NCBI GenBank assembly: GCA_016710015.1
Contig: JADJLR010000002.1
Location: forward strand, 62,001-126,000
Direction: 5' to 3'
Source: Flavobacteriales bacterium
GTDB lineage: Bacteria; Bacteroidota; Bacteroidia; Flavobacteriales_F; PHOS-HE28
Length of the DNA stretch: 64,000 bases
The notes under the pieces are model-generated. The model ran no database searches, was not told the origin of the DNA, and was given only the letters and a program-made list of their open reading frames with translations. Position numbers and translations under genes: made by a program. Below, in pieces: positions 52,934 through 61,792 of the stretch; positions within the stretch are counted from its first letter, which is position 1; every line of letters begins with the position of its first letter.

Positions 52934-54073
52934 ATGACCGCCAGAGCCATGCATTCCATTTGGGAGATCCGCCAATTCCACCGTACTCCGGATGTGGTTG
53001 TCATTGGAGCTGGGATCGTGGGTCTTTTCACCGCACTGTTCCATAAGCGCCGCTTCCCACACCATCATGTCGTGGTGGTGGAACGCGGGCCATTCCCCAG
53101 TGGGGCAAGCATGAAGAATGCTGGTTTCGCCTGCTTCGGCAGCCCGAGCGAACTGCTCGAAGACGAGGACCACGAAGGCACCGATGCCATGCTGGCCCGG
53201 GTGGAGGCCCGGTGGAACGGTCTGCGCGAATTGCGCACCGAATTGGGCGATGTGGCGATCGGATACGAACCGACCGGAGGCCATGAGATCTATCCGGAGC
53301 ACAGCCCACTGTACACCTGTGTCGCGGAACGGTTCGATGCGCTCAACGCCACGCTTTCCCCGATCCTCGGGCCGGAGCCGTTCAAGTGGGCGAATGACGC
53401 GATCGCTAGCAATGGTCTGCAAGGGATCGGCCACATGGTGAGGACCGATCTAGAAGGACCGATAGACACGGGTAAGCTTATGTCTCGGTTGCTACAGAAG
53501 GTGCTTTCCGAGGGAGTGTTGATCCGTTCGAACTCCAACGTGGTGCGGATCGAAGATGGGCCGGAACAGGTGGTGATCCTATTGGCTGATGGAACGACTT
53601 TGACCACGGCCTGGGCGGTGGTCTGCACGAATGGATATACAACTGATCTGCTGCCTGAACTGCCGGTCGTCCCAGCACGTGGACAGGTCCTGCTGACGGC
53701 ACCCATCGATGGCCTTAAGCTGAGAGGCACCTTCCACTACGATGCCGGTTTCTACTACTTCCGGGACTTCGCCGGGGGCGTATTGGTCGGTGGCGGTCGA
53801 AACCTCGATATCGTTGGAGAGCGCACGATGCTGGAACAGACCACACCGGTGATCCAAAATGCGCTGGAAGAGCTGCTGAGGACCGTGATCCTCCCCGATC
53901 GGAACTTCACCGTCGCACAACGCTGGAGCGGCATCATGTGCGTGGGCCCGAGCCGAGCCCCGATCGTGGAACGCCACCGCGAACGCGTAGTCACCGCCGT
54001 TCGGCTTGGTGGAATGGGCGTGGCCATCGGCATTCGCGTAGCACGACAAGCGGCGGCACTCATCGGTGAATAG
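52934..54073 (+). CDS. FAD-dependent oxidoreductase (DAO family)
   Basis: A 379-residue flavoprotein. VVVIGAGIVGLFTALFHKRRF is the dinucleotide-binding GxGxxG fold, VVVVERGPFPSGASMKNAGFACFGSP the second strand and FAD-binding loop. The C-terminal RWSGIMCVGPSRAPIVER and VRLGGMGVAIGIRVARQAA close the FAD site. It belongs to the glycine/D-amino-acid oxidase superfamily and oxidises an amine, amino acid or related C-N bond; substrate unknown. The ATG at 52934 follows the divergent repeat gene by 47 bases. Its TAG stop lies at the edge of an inverted-repeat element. Confidence 0.88.
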   Translation: MTARAMHSIWEIRQFHRTPDVVVIGAGIVGLFTALFHKRRFPHHHVVVVERGPFPSGASMKNAGFACFGSPSELLEDEDHEGTDAMLARVEARWNGLRELRTELGDVAIGYEPTGGHEIYPEHSPLYTCVAERFDALNATLSPILGPEPFKWANDAIASNGLQGIGHMVRTDLEGPIDTGKLMSRLLQKVLSEGVLIRSNSNVVRIEDGPEQVVILLADGTTLTTAWAVVCTNGYTTDLLPELPVVPARGQVLLTAPIDGLKLRGTFHYDAGFYYFRDFAGGVLVGGGRNLDIVGERTMLEQTTPVIQNALEELLRTVILPDRNFTVAQRWSGIMCVGPSRAPIVERHRERVVTAVRLGGMGVAIGIRVARQAAALIGE

Positions 54074-54234
54074 AGCGCATCTCAAAATTATCCTTCGGGC
54101 TGCGCGGGAGCCTCGTGTGCCCATATTTCGTTGCAAAAGGCCTCACGTAGCTCATGCTATGCTCGGTTTTTGCGCCTCATCTGGTCGCACGATCCAACCC
54201 GCTCGCTTCCAAAAACAATTTTGAGATGCGCTCT
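54072..54234. mobile_element. 163-bp element with perfect 18-bp terminal inverted repeats (MITE-like)
   Basis: AGAGCGCATCTCAAAATT at 54072-54089 is the exact reverse complement of 54217-54234. The 127-bp interior has no coding capacity. GGTGA occurs just outside both ends (54065-54069 and 54235-54239) and may be a target duplication, though two bases (54070-54071) separate the left copy from the repeat. The left arm includes the last two bases of the upstream gene's stop codon. No transposase is in the window. Confidence 0.6.
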
Positions 54235-54284
54235 GGTGACGCTCCCTCGCAAAGCGCGATCTTGTCCGCGAAATACCAGGATCC

Positions 54285-55064
54285 ATGGACCAGAACAAGA
54301 CATCATACAGCGTTCAAGACGGTGTTGCGACCATCACCCTGAACCGACCGGACAAGCTGAATAGTTTCGACCGGGAAATGGCCCTATCCACCATTGAAGC
54401 ATTGGACAAGGCGAAGGCCGATGCCACTGTACGTGCGATCCTGCTCACTGGTGCTGGCAGGGCGTTTTGTGCTGGGCAGGATCTCGTCGAAGCCATTGCA
54501 CCGGGCACCCGCATCGAGGAGATCATCAATGAACAATACAACCCGATCGTTCGGCGTATTCGCCAAATGCCCAAGCCCGTGATCGCTGCGGTGAACGGGG
54601 TGGCTGCGGGTGCTGGTGCTAACATCGCCTATGCCTGCGACCTAACACTAGCGGCTGAAAGCGCCAATTTCATCCAGAGCTTCATCAACATCGGATTGAT
54701 CCCGGATAGTGGTGGCACGTACACCCTACCACGCTTGGTGGGTATGCAACAGGCGTTCGGGCAAATGATCCTGGCTCCGAAAGTGAGCGCCAAGGAGGCG
54801 GAGGCCAAAGGCATGATCTGGCGTTGCGTACCGGATGCTGACCTGATGACCGACTCCAACGCCTTGGCCTTGAAGTTGGCCCAGATGCCCACCAAGGCCA
54901 TCGCCCTCACGAAGGAGGCGCTGAACCGTGGTTCTCAGAACGACCTTGACAGCCAATTGGATGTGGAGAATGAATTGCAAAGCCAAGCCGGTCGCAGTTA
55001 CGACTACAACGAAGGCGTGAAGGCTTTCCTTGAAAAGCGAAAGCCCGTGTACAAAGGCGAATAG
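54285..55064 (+). CDS. paaG: 1,2-epoxyphenylacetyl-CoA isomerase
   Basis: A 259-residue crotonase-fold enzyme of aerobic phenylacetate breakdown. It isomerises ring-1,2-epoxyphenylacetyl-CoA to the oxepin, and later double bonds. CAGQDLVEA and VNGVAAGAGANIAYACDLTL form the oxyanion hole, NIGLIPDSGGTYTLPRLVG carries the catalytic Asp of PaaG, and GRSYDYNEGVKAFLEKRKP is the family C-terminus. The start at 54285 (MDQNKTSYSVQDG) fits. It heads the lower-pathway genes and is 79 bases before paaH. Confidence 0.93.
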   Translation: MDQNKTSYSVQDGVATITLNRPDKLNSFDREMALSTIEALDKAKADATVRAILLTGAGRAFCAGQDLVEAIAPGTRIEEIINEQYNPIVRRIRQMPKPVIAAVNGVAAGAGANIAYACDLTLAAESANFIQSFINIGLIPDSGGTYTLPRLVGMQQAFGQMILAPKVSAKEAEAKGMIWRCVPDADLMTDSNALALKLAQMPTKAIALTKEALNRGSQNDLDSQLDVENELQSQAGRSYDYNEGVKAFLEKRKPVYKGE

Positions 55065-55143
55065 GTGATCCGATGCATCTGGAACGGATAGCATTGGCGC
55101 GGTCGAATGATCCGGAACGGATCCCGCGCACGATCTTCGTCCC

Positions 55144-56307
55144 ATGGACAAGACGATGAAGGTTGCCGTGATCGGTGCCGGTACCATGGGGATCGGCATC
55201 GCACAGGTCGCAGCGCACGCTGGCCATTCGGTCCTGCTCTTCGATTCCCGGAAGGATGCCGTGCAGAAGGCCCTTGATGGGCTACGGCGAACGATGGACA
55301 GACTCGTGGAGAAGGGCAAATTCACAACGGAGCAAGCCAATGGTCTCGTTGAACGGATCACACCAGCATCGGATCTGGAACAACTACACGTTGCCGGACT
55401 CGTGATCGAAGCCATCATCGAAGACCTGGGCATCAAGAAGAAGCTTTTCTCGGATCTGGAGAAGATCATCGCATCCGATACCGTGCTCGCAACGAATACG
55501 TCCTCCTTGTCCGTAACAGCGATCGCCGCAGCTTGCCAACATCCGGAGCGTGTGGTCGGCCTCCACTTCTTCAATCCCGCGCCAATACTGCCTTTGGTGG
55601 AGGTGGTTCCCGGTCTGGTCACAGCACCGGAGTTGCCTACACGGATGGTGGACCTGATGGCTGCCTGGGGCAAGGTCCCGGTTCAGTGCAAGGACACGCC
55701 GGGCTTCATCGTGAACCGGGTAGCACGCCCATTCTATGGGGAGAGCATTCGCATCTTCGAGGAAGGCATTGCGGATATGCCGACCATCGATGCCGCATTG
55801 AAGTCCGTTGGATTCAAGATGGGGCCCTTTGAATTGATGGACCTGATCGGTAACGACATCAATTTCACGGTCACCCGGACGGTGTGGGAAGCCTTCTTCT
55901 ATGACCCACGGTACAAACCCAGTTTCACGCAACAACGCCAAGTGGAAAGCGGTCGTTTGGGTCGCAAAAGTGGGCGCGGGTATTACAGCTATGCCGATGG
56001 CACCACGCCACCTTCACCAACGGCAGACCCGCAACTGAGTGCTGAGATCGCGGAGCGCGTCCTGGCCATGCTGATCAACGAAGCGGTCGATGCCCTCTTT
56101 TGGAATGTGGCCTCCGCGAAGGACATCGACCTGGCCATGACCAAGGGAGTGAATTATCCGAAGGGCCTTCTGGCATGGGCCAATGAAAAGGGAGCCTCCC
56201 ATTGGCTGTCCGTACTCGAACACCTCCAACTGTTGACCGGTGAGGATCGGTACCGACCATCTCCCCTGCTCAGAAGAGCCGCAGAGACCAATTTCGCCTT
56301 GGCCTGA
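55144..56307 (+). CDS. paaH: 3-hydroxyadipyl-CoA dehydrogenase
   Basis: A 387-residue NAD-dependent dehydrogenase oxidising 3-hydroxyadipyl-CoA. VAVIGAGTMGIGIAQVAAHAG is the NAD fold, LATNTSSLSVTAIAAAC and VVGLHFFNPAPILPLVEVV hold the catalytic Ser/His-Glu region, and KDTPGFIVNRVARPFYGES and GFKMGPFELMDLIGND complete the family. A second 3HCDH C-terminal domain (about 300-385) is present. It is shorter than the E. coli enzyme (475), as is common outside proteobacteria. It lies 79 bases after paaG and is followed by yceI. Confidence 0.94.
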   Translation: MDKTMKVAVIGAGTMGIGIAQVAAHAGHSVLLFDSRKDAVQKALDGLRRTMDRLVEKGKFTTEQANGLVERITPASDLEQLHVAGLVIEAIIEDLGIKKKLFSDLEKIIASDTVLATNTSSLSVTAIAAACQHPERVVGLHFFNPAPILPLVEVVPGLVTAPELPTRMVDLMAAWGKVPVQCKDTPGFIVNRVARPFYGESIRIFEEGIADMPTIDAALKSVGFKMGPFELMDLIGNDINFTVTRTVWEAFFYDPRYKPSFTQQRQVESGRLGRKSGRGYYSYADGTTPPSPTADPQLSAEIAERVLAMLINEAVDALFWNVASAKDIDLAMTKGVNYPKGLLAWANEKGASHWLSVLEHLQLLTGEDRYRPSPLLRRAAETNFALA

Positions 56308-56397
56308 CGCGTGGCGGAGTTGCAATTGAATGGTCCATTTTGTTTCCATGGAAAATATTATTAACTTCGTCGCCCTAAAAACGACCCACACTACAAA

Positions 56398-57051
56398 ATG
56401 AAAGCCCCTATCCTATCCGTTGTCGCACTTGCGGCAGTATTCCTCGTCGCATGCGGCCCTAGCGAAGCCGAACTAACTGCCGCAACAGAACAAGCAGCCG
56501 CTGACAGTGTCGCTGCGGTGGCTGCTGCAGAACACACGTACGTGGTGGATGTAGCGAATAGCAAAGTGATGTGGACCGGGACCATGCTCGGCATCAAGAG
56601 CCACCACGGCACCATCAACTTGACAGAGGGAAAGGTATCCGTTCAGGGTGGTAAGTTGACCGCCGGTTCGTTCACTGTCGATATGACTTCGATGGCCCCA
56701 CTGGATACGAATTATGCGGCAGATGGTGCCAAGCAAGGCACCAGGAGCATGCTGATCGGCCACCTACAGAGCCCTGATTTCTTCGACGTGGCCGATCATC
56801 CGACCGCGACCTTCGAGATCACCGGAAGTGACATGACCTCCGCTGGCGGCAAGTTGACCGTTCGTGGCACATCGGACGAAGAGAAAGTGACCGATATCGT
56901 GATCACGGAAGAGAATGGTATGCTCAAGGCGACCGGCAAGATCGGCTTCGACCGTCAGAAGTATGGCGCGAAGTGGGCCTCTCCAATGAAGGATATGGTC
57001 TTGAACAATGTGATCGAACTGACCGTGGAACTTACCGGCACAGTCCAGTAA
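56398..57051 (+). CDS. YceI family lipoprotein
   Basis: A 217-residue lipoprotein. The lipobox is FLVACGPS (Cys about 19), followed by an Ala/Glu linker. The YceI lipocalin-like barrel follows (SKVMWTGTMLGIKSHHGTIN, GGKLTAGSFTVDMTSM, LQSPDFFDVADHPTATFEIT, IGFDRQKYGAKW). YceI proteins bind polyisoprenoids or similar amphipathic ligands in the periplasm. It interrupts the paa genes but has its own 90-base leader and a terminator, so it is probably an independent unit. Confidence 0.92.
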   Translation: MKAPILSVVALAAVFLVACGPSEAELTAATEQAAADSVAAVAAAEHTYVVDVANSKVMWTGTMLGIKSHHGTINLTEGKVSVQGGKLTAGSFTVDMTSMAPLDTNYAADGAKQGTRSMLIGHLQSPDFFDVADHPTATFEITGSDMTSAGGKLTVRGTSDEEKVTDIVITEENGMLKATGKIGFDRQKYGAKWASPMKDMVLNNVIELTVELTGTVQ

Positions 57052-57072
57052 GCTCCCCTTCGGTGAAAGTCG

Positions 57073-57105
57073 AAAAGGCCTCTGCCGCAAGGTGGGGGCC
57101 TTTTT
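57073..57105. terminator. Bidirectional terminator between yceI and the DUF2461 gene
   Basis: AAAAGGCC (57073-57080) pairs with GGCCTTTT (57097-57104) across a 16-base loop and is followed by T. It serves yceI on the plus strand and, 4 bases beyond its stop, the minus-strand gene. Confidence 0.8.
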
Positions 57106-57108
57106 CGT

Positions 57109-57780
57109 TCACCCACCGTGCATGGCCTTCTTCAACCAATCGTTGAAAGGACGGACCGCCTTGTAGTGGTCCATGATCACATTCATCAGCGTGGCACTGG
57201 CTACCAACTTGGCGGGTCGTTCGGCCATGACATAGAATTGCTTGTTCGCGATCAGTGGTTCCTTAACTACAGCAGCCTTGAACTCCTTGGGTAGGATCTT
57301 GTTCGCCTCCCCGCGCACGGAGCCAAAGTGCGATACGAAGTCCGTGGCACCGATGATCTTCCGGAAGGCCCGGCCATCCTGAACGATCGCCGTCCTGATA
57401 CATTCCAACTGGACCTTGTCCGGCATATAGGCCCCGCCATAAATGCCTACATGCTCAGGCCCCAACTCCAGATAAAGTCCCGGTACCGCATGGTCCTTAC
57501 GACCCGCTGGGGAAATGATCGCCGAGCAACTCAACTTGTATGGAGTCTTGTCCTTGCTGAAACGGATGTCGCGATTGATCCGAAAGATCGCCTCCTTCGG
57601 CTCGATGGCGACTGTTCGATCCAGCTTTCCGATGCGCTGGATGGCCTCGTCCACGAAGGCATGGAACGGTTTCTTCACACTGTTCTCGTATCGCTTCCGG
57701 TTCGCATCGAACCATTCCTTGTTGTTGTTCTTTGCGAGGTCCATGAAGAAGGCATTGAAGTCGGTAGTGAACCAGGTCAT
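57109..57780 (-). CDS. DUF2461 family protein
   Basis: A 223-residue cytosolic protein of the DUF2461/TIGR02453 family. FMDLAKNNNKEWFDANRKRYE opens the domain, IFRINRDIRFSKDKTPYKLSCSAI is the diagnostic central motif, and GLYLELGPEHVGIYGGAYMP and KQFYVMAERPAKLV follow. Function is not established. The ATG at 57780 was chosen; a longer frame upstream is antisense to paaI. It sits between yceI and paaI and breaks the phenylacetate cluster. Confidence 0.9.
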   Translation of the reverse strand: MTWFTTDFNAFFMDLAKNNNKEWFDANRKRYENSVKKPFHAFVDEAIQRIGKLDRTVAIEPKEAIFRINRDIRFSKDKTPYKLSCSAIISPAGRKDHAVPGLYLELGPEHVGIYGGAYMPDKVQLECIRTAIVQDGRAFRKIIGATDFVSHFGSVRGEANKILPKEFKAAVVKEPLIANKQFYVMAERPAKLVASATLMNVIMDHYKAVRPFNDWLKKAMHGG

Positions 57781-57883
57781 GCGCTGTGGGGTGTTCGGTC
57801 GAAGGTATCCAATGCAGAACTTCGCGCCGTTGATCGTTCTTTCGAGCAGGCAGGACGCTCGGTGAACGGTACTTTTACCCGCG

Positions 57884-58330
57884 ATGGGATCCCACACTTT
57901 GGCGCAACGCGTGGTCGATCGCATGTACGACCATGATCCGTACAGCCGTTGGTTGGGCATGGAACGCATTTCAGTGGAACCGGGGTCCTGTGTATTGCGC
58001 ATGACCGTGAAGGAGGTGATGCTGAATGGCTTTGCGATCGCCCATGGCGGGATCACGTACGCGCTTGGTGATAGCTGCTTGGCCTTCGCGGCGAATGCGC
58101 ATGGGGTCCAAGCTGTTTCCGTGGAAACCTCCATCAGCCACATCAAGGCTGTGAAGGAGGGGGACATACTCACCTCGACGGCCCAAGAAATGAGCCTTAC
58201 CAGCCGGATCGGGGTGTACCACATCACCATTTCAAACCAACGCGATGAAACGGTCGCGCTTTTCAAGGGAACCGTGTACCGCACCGGCAAACCTTGGTTC
58301 CCCGATGATCAAACCACTGAAACCCCATGA
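57884..58330 (+). CDS. paaI: Phenylacetate pathway hotdog thioesterase
   Basis: A 148-residue hotdog-fold acyl-CoA thioesterase. VMLNGFAIAHGGITYALGDSCLAFAAN carries the catalytic HGG motif and the central helix. SVETSISHIKAVKEGDIL is the second strand region. PaaI relieves CoA trapping by dead-end ring intermediates. The start at 57884 is preceded by TACTTTTA at 57870-57877. Its stop overlaps the paaJ ATG by 4 bases (ATGA), so paaI-paaJ are coupled. Confidence 0.93.
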   Translation: MGSHTLAQRVVDRMYDHDPYSRWLGMERISVEPGSCVLRMTVKEVMLNGFAIAHGGITYALGDSCLAFAANAHGVQAVSVETSISHIKAVKEGDILTSTAQEMSLTSRIGVYHITISNQRDETVALFKGTVYRTGKPWFPDDQTTETP

Positions 58331-59532
58331 AAGCCGCATTCATCGTTGATGCCATCCGGACCCCGATCGGGAACTTCACCGGAAGCCTTGCCCCTGTTCG
58401 TGCGGATGATCTGGCCGCGCACGTGATCCGGGCGTTATTGGAACGCCATGTCGATCTGGACCCAAAGGCCGTGGACGATGTGATCCTCGGTTGCGCTAAT
58501 CAAGCAGGCGAGGACAATCGCAACCTAGCACGAATGGCCCTCTTGCTGGCTGGCCTTCCGGTCACTGTGCCGGGTGAAACCGTGAACCGCCTCTGCGCCT
58601 CCGGGATGAGCGCCGTGGTACAGGCCGGTCGTGCGATCGCCGCGAACAACGGTGACCTTTTCATCGCTGGCGGCATGGAACACATGACGCGTGGACCTTG
58701 GGTGATGAGCAAGACGAGCACACCCTACGGTCGCGATGCCCAACTCTTTGACAGCAGCTTTGGCTGGCGCTTCGTGAATCCATTGATGAAGGAACTGTAC
58801 GGAGTGGATGCCATGGGCGAGACCGCAGAGAACCTGCTGGATGCCACGCCGATATCCCGCGAGGATCAAGACCGCTTTGCACTATGGAGCCAACAAAAGG
58901 CGGCCGCAGCCCAAGCCAACGGGCGACTAGCGATCGAGATCGCCCCGGTATCGATCCCCCAACGGAAAGCGGACCCCATCATTTTTGCTGCGGATGAGTT
59001 CGTGAAACCTGGAACGACCATGGAAGGTCTTGCGCGATTGAGACCCGCCTTCAAAAAGGATGGTACCGTGACCGCCGGGAATGCAAGCGGATTGAACGAC
59101 GGTGCCGCAGCGGCGCTGATCGCCAGCGAGGTCGGAATGACCACGCATGGTCTGGAACCACTGGCCCGCATCGTGAGCAGTGCCGTGGTGGGTGTGGAAC
59201 CACGCATCATGGGGATCGGTCCTGTTACCGCCACCAAGTTGGCCTTGGAACGCGCCGGGCTCAGCTTGGACGATATCGACATCCTGGAGTTGAACGAGGC
59301 ATTCGCCGCCCAAGCGCTCAGTTGCACCCGCAGTTTGGGTCTAGAAGACAACGACCCTCGGATCAACCCGAACGGAGGTGCGATCGCCTTGGGACATCCC
59401 TTGGGCATGAGCGGCACCCGACTGCTCCAAACCGCAGCGTTGGAATTGCAAGCCACGAAGCAACGCTATGCCTTGTGTACTTTGTGCATCGGTGTAGGAC
59501 AGGGGTACGCGACCGTCATCGAGGCGTGTTGA
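58327..59532 (+). CDS. paaJ: 3-oxoadipyl-CoA thiolase
   Basis: A 401-residue thiolase splitting 3-oxoadipyl-CoA to succinyl-CoA and acetyl-CoA, the final step of phenylacetate breakdown. The nucleophile is in TVNRLCASGMSAVVQA (Cys about 91). NPNGGAIALGHPLGMSG carries the catalytic His, and LCTLCIGVGQGYATV the second Cys. The length equals E. coli PaaJ. It overlaps paaI by 4 bases and precedes the methyltransferase gene by 56 bases. Confidence 0.94.
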   Translation: MKAAFIVDAIRTPIGNFTGSLAPVRADDLAAHVIRALLERHVDLDPKAVDDVILGCANQAGEDNRNLARMALLLAGLPVTVPGETVNRLCASGMSAVVQAGRAIAANNGDLFIAGGMEHMTRGPWVMSKTSTPYGRDAQLFDSSFGWRFVNPLMKELYGVDAMGETAENLLDATPISREDQDRFALWSQQKAAAAQANGRLAIEIAPVSIPQRKADPIIFAADEFVKPGTTMEGLARLRPAFKKDGTVTAGNASGLNDGAAAALIASEVGMTTHGLEPLARIVSSAVVGVEPRIMGIGPVTATKLALERAGLSLDDIDILELNEAFAAQALSCTRSLGLEDNDPRINPNGGAIALGHPLGMSGTRLLQTAALELQATKQRYALCTLCIGVGQGYATVIEAC

Positions 59533-59588
59533 TCCACCAGATCAGGGAGCCACCTTCTCTGTGTACGGTCGCCCAAGATCACCAACGT

Positions 59589-60311
59589 ATGGAGACCACT
59601 ATCATTAAGGATTTCTACGACAGCTTCGCAAAGGAGCAGGTCAAGACCGGCATCAATGAGCGGCACCATTTGATCTTGGAGTTGGCCCTGACGAACGGAC
59701 TCAAGGATGGGATGCGTGTGCTGGAACTGGGCTGTGGGATCGGAACCCTCACTGGACTGCTCGCCGAACGTCTTCCGAACGGGCACCTGGTGGCCATGGA
59801 CCTTAGTCCGGAGAGCATCGCCCATGCACGGTCCTTCTTCATAGGCCGCACCAACGTGGAATTGCGCGTTGCCGATGTGGTCTCCGATCCCCTTGGTGGA
59901 CCCTATGACCTGATCGTCTTGCCTGACATTCTGGAACACATTCCACTGGTGCGGCATAACGAGCTGTTCCAGCACCTCAGGGAAGCACTTCAACCCAACG
60001 GCAGGATCCTTGTCCATTCCCCGGACCCGTTCTACAGCGAATGGCTCCGTAAGAACAGGCCGGCATCGCAGCAAGTGGTGGACCTCGCCCTACATCTTCC
60101 TGAGTTGGTCGCGACTTTCTCCCAAGCAGGACTTTGCCTGTTGCACTACCAACGGCACTCCATCTGGACCGAGCAGCCCGATTACATGGCCTTTTCGCTC
60201 GTACACGTCCCGGTGGATCCGGCCTTCACTCCCATCGTGTCCACTACCTCTTGGGCCGCTCGATCCAAGCAGGTGATCAAAAAGGCGCTCAAGAAGGTCT
60301 TCGTTCGCTAG
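59589..60311 (+). CDS. SAM-dependent class I methyltransferase
   Basis: A 240-residue methyltransferase. VLELGCGIGTLTGLLAERLP is motif I (SAM binding), HLVAMDLSPESIAHA is the acidic strand 2, VELRVADVVSD is motif II and YDLIVLPDILEHIP is the post-motif typical of Methyltransf_11/12 enzymes. The C-terminus is basic (KQVIKKALKKVF). Substrate unknown; its position after paaJ does not necessarily mean a pathway role. The ATG at 59589 begins METTIIKDFYDSF. Confidence 0.86.
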   Translation: METTIIKDFYDSFAKEQVKTGINERHHLILELALTNGLKDGMRVLELGCGIGTLTGLLAERLPNGHLVAMDLSPESIAHARSFFIGRTNVELRVADVVSDPLGGPYDLIVLPDILEHIPLVRHNELFQHLREALQPNGRILVHSPDPFYSEWLRKNRPASQQVVDLALHLPELVATFSQAGLCLLHYQRHSIWTEQPDYMAFSLVHVPVDPAFTPIVSTTSWAARSKQVIKKALKKVFVR

Positions 60312-60488
60312 ATGATGCGAATTCCTTGGCCCGGCCCATCGATCGCCATGCGTGTTCCGTCGATGAATGGACAATTCTGGGAGTACACGAGCAAGCGTGT
60401 GGAGTTTAGCCTGTTAAGAACCGGCTGTACTTTTAGTCAACGTTCGTGCCCTTCGTTAGTACTATTGCTCCTTCAACTGAAGTTCATC

Positions 60489-61097
60489 ATGCATCCGCAG
60501 GAACAGATCAACTCGTACATCGCCGAACATCCGGAATGGCAACGGCTCTTAATGATCCGGTTGCGGCAGCTGATCCATTCCGTGGACCCGGATGTCGAGG
60601 AAACCTGGCGGTGGAACGGTCCGCATTTCGACCACGACGGCATCATGGTTGGGATCCATGGCTTCAAAACCTGTGTAAGCGTATGGTTCCACAAAGGAGC
60701 ACTGCTGAAGGATGCGCAAGGGCTGTTCAAGCTCACCGAAAAGGATGAGGAACGCGGGATCCGCAAGTACAAGCTGTCCGAAGGCGAAGCTATCCATGAG
60801 AAAGCCTTCTCGGACTTGGTAAAGCAGGCCGTGCGACTGAATCTTACCGGAGTGAAACTCGGCGATGCCAAGCCGCCAAGGAAAATCCTGGAATTGCCTT
60901 CCGACCTCGAAGGCTGCTTGAAGAAGGACGAGACCACGTGGAAGCATTGGGAGAATTTCTCATCCACCCACAAGAAGGAATACGTGGAGTGGATCATCGA
61001 TGCGAAGAAGGATGAGACCCGAAAGCGACGGATCGCCCAAGCCTTGGAGATGATCCGGGAAGGGATCGGTAAGGAAGAGAAGCACCGAGTAAGCTAG
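60489..61097 (+). CDS. DUF1801 plus YdeI (OmdA) fusion-type protein
   Basis: A 202-residue protein. The N-terminal half is DUF1801-like (LLMIRLRQLIHSVDPDVEETWRWNGPHFDHDG ... SVWFHKG). The C-terminal half has the YdeI/OmdA pattern (ELPSDLEGCLKKDETTWKHW, KKEYVEWIIDAKKDETRKRRI). It is thus the single-polypeptide form of two separate genes at 13867 and 14792. Function unknown; the family is often linked to stress or bacteriocin tolerance. The start at 60489 is set by homology. Confidence 0.85.
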   Translation: MHPQEQINSYIAEHPEWQRLLMIRLRQLIHSVDPDVEETWRWNGPHFDHDGIMVGIHGFKTCVSVWFHKGALLKDAQGLFKLTEKDEERGIRKYKLSEGEAIHEKAFSDLVKQAVRLNLTGVKLGDAKPPRKILELPSDLEGCLKKDETTWKHWENFSSTHKKEYVEWIIDAKKDETRKRRIAQALEMIREGIGKEEKHRVS

Positions 61098-61290
61098 GGG
61101 GGCGTAACGCCAACCGGTATCTATTCCACTTCAATACAGCGCATTCAATACCCTGAGGAACAGCAAATAATCATGCATTTGATGAACTGATCCTAGAATG
61201 ACAAATCGTGACCTAATTGCCTTGGGATCAGTTCAAGCCCAATGGGTACGACAATGCCGATCCATCGAAGTCCGACCTCTACCGCTTGAT

Positions 61291-61322
61291 ACGAAAAAGC
61301 CCCCGACCATTGGCCGAGGGCT
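61291..61322 (-). terminator. Terminator of the L31 gene
   Basis: On the minus strand AGCCCTCGGCC, a 3-base loop and GGTCGGGGGCT pair fully when two G-U pairs are allowed, followed by TTTTTCGT. It begins 19 bases past the L31 stop. The rest of spacer 61098-61341 shows nothing recognisable. Confidence 0.8.
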
Positions 61323-61341
61323 CCTTGGATATGTGATCGAA

Positions 61342-61638
61342 TTATTCGGCGGTGCCGGTCTCGGGCTTCTCGTTGGCTTCCGTCTTGGCCACGTGCTTCG
61401 CGAAACGCTTCTTGAACTTGTCCACGCGACCAGCGGTGTCCACCAACATCATCTTACCCGTGTAGAAAGGATGCGACGACTGACTGATGTCCAGCTTCAC
61501 GAGTGGATATTCGTTCCCATCCTCCCATTGGATGGTGTCCTTGGTGTTCGCGCAACTCTTGCCCATGAACATGTCCTCATTGGACATATCCTTGAAGATC
61601 ACTAGGCGGTAGTTGGAAGGATGGATCTCGGGCTTCAT
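61342..61638 (-). CDS. rpmE2: Ribosomal protein L31, type B (zinc-free)
   Basis: A 98-residue L31 of the long, zinc-independent type. MKPEIHPSNYRLVIFKDMS is the N-terminus, and SCANTKDTIQWEDGNEYPLVKLDISQSSHPFYTG is the conserved core. The CxxC zinc ligands of type A are missing, as expected for type B. A Glu/Lys-rich tail follows. The ATG at 61638 excludes a spurious upstream extension. A perfect -7 box lies 24 bases upstream. Confidence 0.96.
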   Translation of the reverse strand: MKPEIHPSNYRLVIFKDMSNEDMFMGKSCANTKDTIQWEDGNEYPLVKLDISQSSHPFYTGKMMLVDTAGRVDKFKKRFAKHVAKTEANEKPETGTAE

Positions 61639-61662
61639 GACGTATTTCTTGCGTTGGGGCGG

Positions 61663-61670
61663 CAAATGTA
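61663..61670 (-). promoter_or_regulatory. TAnnTTTG -7 box of rpmE2
   Basis: On the minus strand this reads TACATTTG, an exact -7 match, ending 24 bases before the L31 start codon. It is the clearest box in the divergent spacer. Confidence 0.5.
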
Positions 61671-61792
61671 TGGTACGGGAATGGATTTTCCACACGGTCA
61701 CGGTCACCTCGACCGTGCAATATCCACAGGAGCCGCGCAATGATCCACCCCGTTATCGCGTAAATAACCGCGATGAACCATCTTTGCCCGCC

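Noticed and set aside
54072..54234. Complete insertion sequence
   Set aside because: The interior is too short and non-coding; at most a MITE-like element.
57781..58290. Upstream extension of the DUF2461 frame
   Set aside because: Antisense to paaI; the family N-terminus begins at 57780.
59322..59588. Long N-terminal extension of the methyltransferase
   Set aside because: It overlaps the paaJ 3' end in another frame; the methyltransferase fold begins at 59589.
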